From a virus, in the IMG/VR virus record IMGVR_UViG_3300047316_000072, positions 1 through 64,000 of that record: 64,000 bases of DNA. One strand, written 5' to 3'. Positions 15,398-22,326 of this stretch are shown piece after piece; position 1 is the stretch's first letter, and each line of letters starts with the position of its first letter. The translations under genes were made by a program, and so were the position numbers. The notes beneath the pieces are model-generated. The model saw only the letters and a program-made list of their open reading frames with translations, searched no databases and was not told where the DNA came from.

Positions 15398-15769
15398 ATG
15401 TCAGATACGAATCCTACCGTCTCCGAAGCCGAAGTACAGGCGATCCAGGAGAAGGCGGCTGCCGAGATGGCTGCAAAGGCGGCTGCTGCTCAGGCGGCTG
15501 CTGTGACGGCAACGGAGGGAGGCTCCAAGGACGGAGCGAAGATCCTCCTGAAGAACGGCCAGTCGCGGATTGACTACATCCGCGGTCGCTGGCGGCAGGG
15601 CATCAGCCGTGGGCAGATCACGAAGGAAGTGAACATGCTCAAGGTGGATGGCTCGAAGGACGTGCCTTACCAGATCATCTTCTCCGCCACCAAGGATGTT
15701 CCTGGTGGTCCTGCGAAGCCGGTTTCTGCAGAGCAGCCTGTCCCTACTGAGCAGGCGGCTGCTGAGTAA
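15398..15769 (+). CDS. Putative DNA-binding protein, 123 aa
   Basis: An Ala-rich helix (residues about 15-36) is followed by RIDYIRGRWRQGISRGQITK and VPYQIIFSATK. The order matches the KIRWMHSRGYTTSQISRHLG and YQHARNVLTQQTK segments of the gene at 2337, so the two are likely related HTH regulators. The ATG at 15398 is chosen because an upstream in-frame ATG (15227) lies inside the primase gene and the promoter. CAACGAGGTACACTACC precedes it. Confidence 0.6.
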   Translation: MSDTNPTVSEAEVQAIQEKAAAEMAAKAAAAQAAAVTATEGGSKDGAKILLKNGQSRIDYIRGRWRQGISRGQITKEVNMLKVDGSKDVPYQIIFSATKDVPGGPAKPVSAEQPVPTEQAAAE

Positions 15770-15784
15770 TATCGACACCTAACG

Positions 15785-16315
15785 GTGATCAGCTTCGCTG
15801 AGCTGCACCAGAACCGTATGGAGCGTCTCTCAATACGGGACGCTCCAGCGGTTCTCTTGTGTCTTGATCCTGGACAGACTACAGGCTGTTGTGTCTTCAA
15901 ACATACCCAGCTAGTACATACAAGTCACCTGCCAACCGGTGACCCTAACATAGCGCAGAAATCTCTCCAGCGCGTGCTTGAAGCCTTCCTCCCTACTGAG
16001 GTAGTGATGGAGGACTATAGAGTTTACGCCCATCGAGTCCAGCAACACATGGGATCGGCCCTCCTAACGCCCCGTCTGATAGGAGCGATTGAGAACATGT
16101 GCATCACCATCGGCATCCCATATCACAAGCAGATGGCTGGTGAGGCCAAACAGTTTGTCACCGATGTCAAGTTGAAAAGCTGGGGTATGTATCCAGCAGG
16201 ACTAAAGCACGCTCGTGATGCTATCCGGCATGGATGTTACTACATCATCTTCCCGCCGAAGGTAATGTACAGCCAGCGGCTGACCTACGAATCCAAAGGA
16301 CGACATGTAGGATAA
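15785..16315 (+). CDS. RuvC-like Holliday junction resolvase
   Basis: The protein has an RNase H fold signature: CLDPGQTTGCC (first acidic residue, DxGxxTG), VVMEDYRVY (second acidic residue) and a C-terminal HARDAIRHGCYY (DxxxA-type helix). Phage RuvC-like enzymes cut branched DNA before packaging and are often next to replication genes, as here. The start is GTG at 15785 or ATG at 15818; neither has a strong ribosome binding site. Confidence 0.7.
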   Translation: MISFAELHQNRMERLSIRDAPAVLLCLDPGQTTGCCVFKHTQLVHTSHLPTGDPNIAQKSLQRVLEAFLPTEVVMEDYRVYAHRVQQHMGSALLTPRLIGAIENMCITIGIPYHKQMAGEAKQFVTDVKLKSWGMYPAGLKHARDAIRHGCYYIIFPPKVMYSQRLTYESKGRHVG

Positions 16316-16325
16316 GGCAACAACA

Positions 16326-16910
16326 ATGACGCGCAAGCTCGAAGGGACGTTCATTGGCTTCTGCGGTGCAGGAGGTACTGGAAAGACCACCACGGCTACC
16401 CTCCTAGCAAAGCGACTGAAGTACGGCTTCTTACCGAGCGCCTCGCGTGACGTGTTTAAGAACATGGGGTTTCAACGGGAGACCGATCAGGACAAACTAT
16501 CATCCCTAGAGAGGTGGATCCTACAACGTAACATCCAGGTAGCCCACATTACCCAGATGTCCGACTCCTTTGAGCGGCCTATGATCACAGATCGGACCCA
16601 GATCGACCAACATGCTTATGCCCTTCAGTATTGCTCCTCTGCTCTGTCCGCCGAGGACCTGAAGTGGCTAGCTAACCTGGTGGATCGGGCCTTACAGTTC
16701 TACAAGGTCATCTTCTACTTCCCGCTACACACCTTCCTGTCGCACGACGATGGAATGAGGACCTCGAGACTTGCCGAGCGGCTAACGTTTGACTTTATCC
16801 TACGTGGCCTGTTGCAGTACTTCGAAGTCCCTACTACCTATGTCCCCATCATGTCCCCGGAGGACCGTTGTAAGCACATCGAAAGCCACGTAAAGAACTG
16901 GATCTCCTGA
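16326..16910 (+). CDS. P-loop kinase-like protein (AAA/NadR or dNMP kinase type)
   Basis: The 194-residue product starts with a beta strand and Walker A motif FCGAGGTGKTT, and continues with TDRTQIDQHAYAL and an arginine-containing lid region MRTSRLAERL. This pattern fits small phage kinases of the thymidylate-kinase/NadR-like superfamily, which phosphorylate nucleotides or nucleosides. Substrate cannot be read from the sequence. It could prepare nucleotides for the modified DNA predicted below, which is inference. Confidence 0.6.
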   Translation: MTRKLEGTFIGFCGAGGTGKTTTATLLAKRLKYGFLPSASRDVFKNMGFQRETDQDKLSSLERWILQRNIQVAHITQMSDSFERPMITDRTQIDQHAYALQYCSSALSAEDLKWLANLVDRALQFYKVIFYFPLHTFLSHDDGMRTSRLAERLTFDFILRGLLQYFEVPTTYVPIMSPEDRCKHIESHVKNWIS

Positions 16911-16967
16911 GTGCTCCACACCTGTCTTCTTGGCCCCGTAACACGGGTTCACTGTTCCCAAAGAATT

Positions 16968-17033
16968 TTTTGTGCGACCATCATTTTGACTCTAGATTAC
17001 CTAAAGAACCTTATGATATAATATGGTATAATA
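16968..17033 (+). promoter_or_regulatory. Early promoter P9 (family member, double -10)
   Basis: TATAAT lies at 17017-17022 with TAGATT at 16993-16998 (18-bp spacer), and a second TATAAT at 17027-17032. The box GTGCGACCATCATTTTGAC is one of the best matches. A weak CCCGT/ACGGG hairpin at 16935-16947 precedes it. Confidence 0.8.
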
Positions 17034-17061
17034 GCGAAGCGACCAACAAGAGGAGACAATC

Positions 17062-17298
17062 ATGGAGCCGGGCAGAAAGGAATTTAGCGTGTGCCAGTTC
17101 TTCGAGGATGGCAGCTACGAGTACATCATCAGGTTCACCGACGCAAAGGTTGCAATGAACAAGGCTGTCGACTATACTACTAACGTTGCAGCTAAGGTCG
17201 GGATCACCAAGCGGGTCATCATCACTGACGGTGGTGACTGCATTTGCTTTGAATGGAAGCACGGCGAGGGGGTTACATTCCCTCAGGAGGCAGCTTAA
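17062..17298 (+). CDS. Hypothetical protein, 78 aa
   Basis: AGAGGAGACAATC precedes the ATG. The product alternates strands and one helix (FSVCQFFEDGSYEYIIRF, VAMNKAVDYTTNVAAK) and contains three cysteines without a zinc pattern. First gene after promoter P9; the next starts two bases after its stop. Confidence 0.6.
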   Translation: MEPGRKEFSVCQFFEDGSYEYIIRFTDAKVAMNKAVDYTTNVAAKVGITKRVIITDGGDCICFEWKHGEGVTFPQEAA

Positions 17299-17300
17299 CA

Positions 17301-18596
17301 ATGCTCAAGTACGGATGCCCATTCTGCGGGGAGATCGCAGGTCTAAAGTCTACATCCACCTACGTACAGTGTAGGAGATGTGGGGCTGTAGGTCCTTACA
17401 TCACAGCGTCCACAGAACCCGTTGAGATGTGGAACCAAAGGAAGGCACTAGACGACATCCTGATTAGGATGTCAAGGGATGAACTGCTAGCAGCCCAAGG
17501 TGCATACAGGAGAGTGGATGGTCTGGTAGAGGGAGCCAAGAGAACTGAATTCTGTATCGTTGTTCCTTGCACAGCTCTGAAGACAGAGTTGCCTAACCTA
17601 GAGGTAACCCTCTCTGCAATGAAGCCGCTACCGCAGGACGACCTGCAGAAGGAATGGCTCACTCGTATCTCAGATGAGCCTGCCAGAGTGTCAGCACGTA
17701 ATATGTACTCAGGGCGATCAGTCAGGATCCTAGCTCCACTGGCGATGTCTAACGATGCCGAGATGTATATCGTCTCGACAGGCGTAGGGCTAACGCCAGC
17801 AGATCAACCCATTCCTGCATACGACCTCACACTGCATCGGGATGATGACTCAAGCCTCTACAGGAAGATTATTGGTCCAATCAACCCACGTAAGTGGTGG
17901 AAGGGAATGCAAGAGTCTCCGTTCAACCTTCCTCTGAGCAAGATTGTTCAGGACGAGAAAGGCATTATTGTCCTAGCGCTGACAGACGATTTCGTGGACA
18001 TGCTGTATGACGATCTGCTAGAGATCAGCCTAATGGGTCCAGAGGTAACGAACAGACTGAGGATCTTTACCATTGGGCTGCTCCCTGAAGGTCTGCAAAA
18101 GTGTATCCTCCCTTACACAGAGACAGGCACTAAGAACCTTCTCAGATCAGGATCTCGTCTGGACTTCCTGTATCGGATAGCCTACCACTATATCTCCAAC
18201 AGGCTGCTACACAGTGAAGTAGATCCTCAGGATCTGGAAAGTTGCGTTGCTTGGGTTAAGGCGATAACTCCCGGCGATTCACCTGACTCCCCCACACAAA
18301 TGACACCAGGAGTCAGGAGAGGGCCAGGAAGGCCTCCAGGTAGCGGACGGAAGCTTCCTCAGTACGCAGACCCCGAAGGAAGGGAAGAGGGGGAAATGGG
18401 GATCAGAAACTACCCCTCTGGAGCAGGAAGACCTCTAGTCTTTGGTGACGATCAAATCCTGAACATGATCAAGGAAAAGGGCCTTGCTCGGGTAGCAGTT
18501 GTCACAGGTCTGCACTCGCTCAGAGAGCAGGGTATCTCGTGCTCCAATGCTAGGTACACCAGGCTTGTTGATATTGCCAGGAGAGACTTCAACTGA
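17301..18596 (+). CDS. Lar-type zinc finger joined to a DUF6884/YaaA-like domain
   Basis: The ATG at 17301 is chosen (CAGGAGGCAGC upstream); an ATG at 17253 would overlap the previous gene. Residues 5-40 match the Lar restriction-alleviation zinc finger: CPFCGE, CRRCGAVGP and EPVEMWNQR. Residues about 80-210 resemble DUF6884/YaaA-like proteins: IVVPCTALK, then ARNMYSGR, YIVSTGVGL and IPAYDLTL, in the right order. Near residue 350 an AT-hook-like RRGPGRPPGSGRK is followed by a C-terminal region with a repeat GAGRPLVFGD. The domain calls are from memory of family patterns. The mix of DNA binding and anti-restriction features suggests a role in DNA modification or protection. Confidence 0.55.
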   Translation: MLKYGCPFCGEIAGLKSTSTYVQCRRCGAVGPYITASTEPVEMWNQRKALDDILIRMSRDELLAAQGAYRRVDGLVEGAKRTEFCIVVPCTALKTELPNLEVTLSAMKPLPQDDLQKEWLTRISDEPARVSARNMYSGRSVRILAPLAMSNDAEMYIVSTGVGLTPADQPIPAYDLTLHRDDDSSLYRKIIGPINPRKWWKGMQESPFNLPLSKIVQDEKGIIVLALTDDFVDMLYDDLLEISLMGPEVTNRLRIFTIGLLPEGLQKCILPYTETGTKNLLRSGSRLDFLYRIAYHYISNRLLHSEVDPQDLESCVAWVKAITPGDSPDSPTQMTPGVRRGPGRPPGSGRKLPQYADPEGREEGEMGIRNYPSGAGRPLVFGDDQILNMIKEKGLARVAVVTGLHSLREQGISCSNARYTRLVDIARRDFN

Positions 18597-18868
18597 TGAG
18601 GTGCCGCAACGGACACTTGCTGACAGAGAAGAACACAACACTCGTCACTCATACCCAATCAGGTAGAACGTGGAAGCGGTGTTTGATCTGTCATAGCATC
18701 CGCCAACAGAAGGTGAGGGACACCCATGGAGATGGATTACTACGACCCGGAGGAGCCAGAGTGGGAAACGTGCAAGCGCCAGTTAACTCCGATGTGCGAG
18801 CAGCTGGTAGACCCCAGACGGTGGGCTCTTGGGATTCATTGGTGTCTGAGTTGCGCAGACGGTCGTAA
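18596..18868 (+). CDS. Small Cys/His protein, possible zinc finger, 90 aa
   Basis: Begins MRCRNGHLLTEKN and continues with WKRCLICHSIRQQK, so two Cys/His groups about 25 residues apart could bind zinc, a common pattern in small phage proteins and in HNH-type zinc sites. The ATG overlaps the previous stop. The last 143 bases overlap the next gene in another frame, so the end may be shorter in function. Confidence 0.5.
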   Translation: MRCRNGHLLTEKNTTLVTHTQSGRTWKRCLICHSIRQQKVRDTHGDGLLRPGGARVGNVQAPVNSDVRAAGRPQTVGSWDSLVSELRRRS

Positions 18869-18965
18869 GTACTACCCAAGCATGCAAATGCACAAATCGA
18901 ACGCCGTACTGATCACAAGTAAAGCTCAGGCGAAGTACACTGGGTCAAAGACACCAAGGGAGTGA
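18726..18965 (+). CDS. Hypothetical protein, 79 aa
   Basis: GGTGAGGGACACCC precedes the ATG. It contains four cysteines (ETCKRQLTPMCEQL, WCLSC) that might form a metal site. It overlaps the preceding gene in another frame. Function unknown. Confidence 0.5.
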   Translation: MEMDYYDPEEPEWETCKRQLTPMCEQLVDPRRWALGIHWCLSCADGRKYYPSMQMHKSNAVLITSKAQAKYTGSKTPRE

Positions 18966-18971
18966 CAGCCG

Positions 18972-19223
18972 ATGATAAGAGCAATGGCTAAAGGTCCCGA
19001 TGGCAGACAGATTCTTGTCATAGGGCTCAGCTTCGACAACCTTGACAAGCTCCGCAAGCATCCGCGCGACTCCTTCATTCGGATCAACGGTAAAAATACT
19101 GGAGGCCTGTCGATCGACGTTATGATCTTCTCGGTGGAGACCGAGGCACACGGCGCTGAGATGATGGCAGAGTTCCTAGGCCCAGACTCTGAGGTCTACG
19201 TCAGTGATAAGCTCAAGTCGTGA
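18972..19223 (+). CDS. Hypothetical protein, 83 aa
   Basis: A small alpha/beta protein (ILVIGLSFDNLDKLRKH, IDVMIFSVETEAHGAEMMAE). Its TGA overlaps the GTG of the next gene by four bases. No family is recognised. Confidence 0.6.
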   Translation: MIRAMAKGPDGRQILVIGLSFDNLDKLRKHPRDSFIRINGKNTGGLSIDVMIFSVETEAHGAEMMAEFLGPDSEVYVSDKLKS

Positions 19224-19723
19224 TCAAGAAGCCTCCCCGTAAAAACTCTAAGGCCGACCTGCGAAAGCGGACGTACACCAGCTGGAACAACATGTTGCAG
19301 CGGTGCTACAACCCTAAGCATGTCAGCTACTCAGAGTACGGCGGGCGTGGGATCATTGTGTACGCTCTATGGCGTCCTGACTTCTATACCGCTCTACCTA
19401 TAGAACAGCGGAGGAAAGCAGCATATGCAGCATTTCTTAACCGCGTCGGCGTTAAGCCAACTTGGCGCCACACTCTTGATCGCATCAGCGCTCATGAACA
19501 TTATGTCCCTAGCAACGTTAAGTGGTCGACTCCGGCTGAGCAAGGTATCCACAAGCGCAATACTCACTTTGTCAAGCATCCTCGCACTGGCGAGCGCATA
19601 TGTGCTAGTCTGCTTGCTCAAGAACTGAAGATGACTTACCAGAGACTACGTGCCAGGATGATGAAGGATGGCTCCTGGTATGTACTTAGTTTTGAATCCG
19701 TCCCTAAGGAGCACACAGAATGA
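19220..19723 (+). CDS. HNH-like endonuclease candidate, 167 aa
   Basis: The protein follows a pattern frequent in phage proteins annotated as HNH or homing endonucleases: TYTSWNNMLQRCYNP, YSEYGGRGIIVYALW, then TLDRISAHEHYVPSNVKW and EQGIHKRNT. The conserved Y-GGRGI and LDRI..H.HY..SN.KW segments are the recognisable parts. A basic C-terminal half may bind DNA. It might be a mobile homing-type gene; no intron or target was seen. The start is GTG at 19220. Confidence 0.55.
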   Translation: MIKKPPRKNSKADLRKRTYTSWNNMLQRCYNPKHVSYSEYGGRGIIVYALWRPDFYTALPIEQRRKAAYAAFLNRVGVKPTWRHTLDRISAHEHYVPSNVKWSTPAEQGIHKRNTHFVKHPRTGERICASLLAQELKMTYQRLRARMMKDGSWYVLSFESVPKEHTE

Positions 19724-20655
19724 CAACTGAGACAACAAAACCCTTTCGTCCCATGCTAGCGTTTGATGCCGATGAATCCTACTACGCCGAGAGACTGGAG
19801 CTCACTGGAAAAGCTCTGTGGGTATCAGGCAAGATGGATGGCATCAGAGCCATAGTCAAAGATGGCAAACTGCTGTCCAGAACAATGAAGCCAATCAGGA
19901 ACAAGTACACTCAGGAGCTGTTTGGTAACCCGCTATACGAAGGTCTGGATGGCGAACTGGTAGTAGGAGAGCCAAGCGGATTAAACGTGTTCGCAAGGAC
20001 ATCCTCAGGGGTAATGTCAGCCGACGGAACTCCAGACGTTAGGTTCTATACGTTCGATGACATCACATCCGCAGATCGGTTTGTAGAACGCCAAAGGAAG
20101 CTCCACACTAGACGGATCTACGACTTCCCAGCAGGGGCAGGCAACCGTATTGAAATCGTCCAGCAATGTATCATCACCACCCCTGAAGAGCTCATGAGGG
20201 CTGAAGGGGCATTCGTGACTCTGGGATATGAGGGAGTCATCATTCGAGATCCGCACGCACCCTATAAACAAGGGAGGAGTACCCCAAAGGAAGGCTACAT
20301 GGGGAAGTTGAAGCGCTTTGCCGACTCTGAAGCTATCATCCAAGGCTTTGAGGAGTTGATGCACAATGACAATCCCGCCACTCGAGACGCCAGAGGGTTT
20401 ACCGTCAGAAGCTCACACCTTGCTGGTCAACGTCCTGCAGGAATGCTTGGCACTCTGCGAGTACAAGATGCCACCAATGAAGCCTGGGTTTTTGGAATTG
20501 GGAGTGGATTTGACCATGAGCTCAGGCAAAAGATATGGGCTAACCGTGAAGCTTATACCGGAAAAATCGTTCGGTATAAGTATCTTCCGGTTGGCACAAT
20601 AGATGCTCCAAGACACCCAATCTTCAGTGGGTTCAGGGATGCGGATGATATGTAA
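19720..20655 (+). CDS. ATP-dependent DNA ligase
   Basis: The 311-residue protein has the ligase motifs in order: KMDGIRA with the adenylated Lys at residue 38, LDGELVVGE (motif III), EGVIIRDPHAPYKQ (motif IV) and YMGKLKRF (motif V). It lacks extra domains and matches the short T7-type ligases. It seals nicks in replicated or recombined phage DNA. The ATG overlaps the preceding stop. Confidence 0.85.
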   Translation: MTTETTKPFRPMLAFDADESYYAERLELTGKALWVSGKMDGIRAIVKDGKLLSRTMKPIRNKYTQELFGNPLYEGLDGELVVGEPSGLNVFARTSSGVMSADGTPDVRFYTFDDITSADRFVERQRKLHTRRIYDFPAGAGNRIEIVQQCIITTPEELMRAEGAFVTLGYEGVIIRDPHAPYKQGRSTPKEGYMGKLKRFADSEAIIQGFEELMHNDNPATRDARGFTVRSSHLAGQRPAGMLGTLRVQDATNEAWVFGIGSGFDHELRQKIWANREAYTGKIVRYKYLPVGTIDAPRHPIFSGFRDADDM

Positions 20656-22038
20656 ATGATGCAAACTCCATGGCCATCACAAACCGAGGCAGCTGAATGG
20701 GCTGTTAAGGTCGCGAAGGGGCGCGCGATCATTGCCGACGAGATGGGACTAGGTAAGACAGGGGAAGTCTACCTCTCGTGGCGTGCACTCGACTGCCCAA
20801 CTCCTTGCATCATCATAGCAGGTGTCAATGCCCAAGTTGCGTGGATCAGACAAGCTCATGATTGGGGTGTCCCTGCTCCTATTCGCATATACGGTACCGC
20901 AGCTCAACGTAGACAGCTCTGGATCAATCACGGAACTAACTTCGTCATCATCACCCGTGAGAGCCTTCGAAACGACATTGCTAGCGGCTGGTGCAATCCT
21001 ACCTTATACCGTTGCGTCATTAGCGACGAGGCTCATAAGGACTCTAACAGAAAGACCAAGAACTTCCGTCAGCTCAAGGCGTTCACACGAGGTGCCCACT
21101 ATATCTTCCTTGCAACCGGGAGTGGGATGCGAAAAGGCCCTCCAGGGCTTTGGGGGCTGCTCAACTGTATCACCCCTTCCAAGTATAGCTCCTACTGGAG
21201 GTTTGTAGAACAGTACTGCATTGTGGATAAGGAGGGTATCTTTGGCTGGGAGATCATTGGGACTAAGGACGAACAACTCTTTAAGAGCGACATGCATAAT
21301 GTTATGATTGCCCGTACCAAGAAAGACGTTAGACCTCAGATGCCCCAAAAAATACGGGACCTGAACAGTAATGTACTCCAACTTCAGCCAGCACAGCTCA
21401 AGTTGTACAACAAAATCGCCACTGACATGATGGTAGCTCTTCCGACCCAAGGAATCCTCACAGCGCAGAATGTGCTCACTCAGCTCTTACGTCTGAGGCA
21501 GATCCTTGTAACCCCTAAGATACTGGATCCTGATCTTGAGTACGGTTCGGCGATTGAAAGGCTTATCGAACTCCTCGACGATTCCTCGGACCAGCACATG
21601 GTTGTCTTCTCTCCATTCACTGCGGCCCTGCCTCATATACGCAGCCGCCTCGTGCAGGGAGGATTTGATCCTAGAACTATCATACAGCTCTCCGGCGGAT
21701 TGTCCTTTACGGAGCTCATGCAACGAGTTACTCACTTCCGGGAAGTACGTGGAATCGCTTTATGTAGCATCCGATATGCTGAGTCGTTCGATCTCACGCC
21801 AGCCACTTGGGGAGTCTTCCTGGGTTACGAATGGGATGCATGGGACAACCTGCAGGCTGAAGATCGACTACATCGGGGTGAGATTACTGATCCCATAAAC
21901 ATCTACTACCTACGTCACAACGGCGGAGTAGACTCTGAGCTGATGATCCCAGCTCTAGACACCAAGGTCAACAATGCAATGTCTTTCCTGACTGACATCG
22001 ACAAAGTGCGTAAGGCGCTACAAGCCGCCAAAGGATAA
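20656..22038 (+). CDS. SNF2-type DNA helicase/translocase
   Basis: The 460-residue protein shows helicase motifs: IIADEMGLGKT (motif I, near residue 27), VISDEAHKDSN (motif II, DEAH), FLATGSGM (motif III), VFSPF and a C-terminal LQAEDRLHRG (motif VI, with Q-x-D-R-x-H-R spacing). Short SNF2-like helicases are common in phages next to ligase and recombination genes. It acts on DNA and may help replication or recombination. It starts directly after the ligase stop. Confidence 0.8.
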   Translation: MMQTPWPSQTEAAEWAVKVAKGRAIIADEMGLGKTGEVYLSWRALDCPTPCIIIAGVNAQVAWIRQAHDWGVPAPIRIYGTAAQRRQLWINHGTNFVIITRESLRNDIASGWCNPTLYRCVISDEAHKDSNRKTKNFRQLKAFTRGAHYIFLATGSGMRKGPPGLWGLLNCITPSKYSSYWRFVEQYCIVDKEGIFGWEIIGTKDEQLFKSDMHNVMIARTKKDVRPQMPQKIRDLNSNVLQLQPAQLKLYNKIATDMMVALPTQGILTAQNVLTQLLRLRQILVTPKILDPDLEYGSAIERLIELLDDSSDQHMVVFSPFTAALPHIRSRLVQGGFDPRTIIQLSGGLSFTELMQRVTHFREVRGIALCSIRYAESFDLTPATWGVFLGYEWDAWDNLQAEDRLHRGEITDPINIYYLRHNGGVDSELMIPALDTKVNNAMSFLTDIDKVRKALQAAKG

Positions 22039-22039
22039 C

Positions 22040-22111
22040 GGCGTGGCAGGTTCGCGAGCCTAGGTCTTACAGCCAGACGGCTCGCCGGTTCGATTCCGGC
22101 ACACGCCCCCA
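22040..22111 (+). tRNA. tRNA-like gene, identity uncertain
   Basis: A 72-base stretch begins GGCGTGG and ends ACACGCC + C + CCA. The acceptor ends pair over six of seven positions, a perfect 5-bp T arm (GCCGG, TTCGATT, CCGGC) is present, and CCA is encoded. The D arm is short, and the middle is abnormal: the loop containing TCTTACAGCC cannot be folded into a regular 5-bp anticodon arm with U33. A 7-bp pairing of GCGAGCC with GGCTCGC would compete. It could be an atypical or degraded tRNA (a Val TAC anticodon is possible) or a tRNA mimic. It lies between the helicase and a micro-ORF. Confidence 0.45.
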
Positions 22112-22125
22112 AACTAGGAGGCCCA

Positions 22126-22215
22126 ATGTGGTACTGCATCTTAATCTGGACCATTCTTATCCTGATTGGCCTGACAAGCAGCACATCTACTCCCCTCACA
22201 GATGATGAGCTGTAA
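22126..22215 (+). CDS. Membrane micro-protein, 29 aa
   Basis: A strong AGGAGG ribosome binding site lies six bases before an ATG, giving MWYCILIWTILILIGLTSST and a short acidic tail ending DDEL. It would form one transmembrane helix. Such tiny hydrophobic ORFs are usually missed. It is isolated, between the tRNA-like element and promoter P10; function unknown. Confidence 0.5.
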   Translation: MWYCILIWTILILIGLTSSTSTPLTDDEL

Positions 22216-22237
22216 ATGTGCTACCATTGCAAAATTA

Positions 22238-22295
22238 TTTTATAGTCGACCATCATTTGGACACTTGATTCCCTTGTATGCCTTATGATATAATG
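22238..22295 (+). promoter_or_regulatory. Early promoter P10 (family member)
   Basis: TATAAT lies at 22289-22294 and TTGATT at 22265-22270 (18-bp spacer). The box AGTCGACCATCATTTGGAC lies upstream. It drives the nuclease-Sak4-ssDNA-binding unit and perhaps, by readthrough, the preQ0 genes. Confidence 0.8.
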
Positions 22296-22326
22296 TTGCT
22301 ATCAATGAGGGAACAGAAGGTATAAG

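Noticed and set aside
16931-16950. GGCCCCGTAACACGGG hairpin as a terminator after the kinase-like gene
   Set aside because: The stem has only about 5 bp and no T run; similar CCCGTAA sequences occur elsewhere in unrelated positions.
20366-20602. A 78-codon frame within the ligase gene
   Set aside because: It lies wholly inside the ligase coding region in another frame, with no ribosome binding site or motif.
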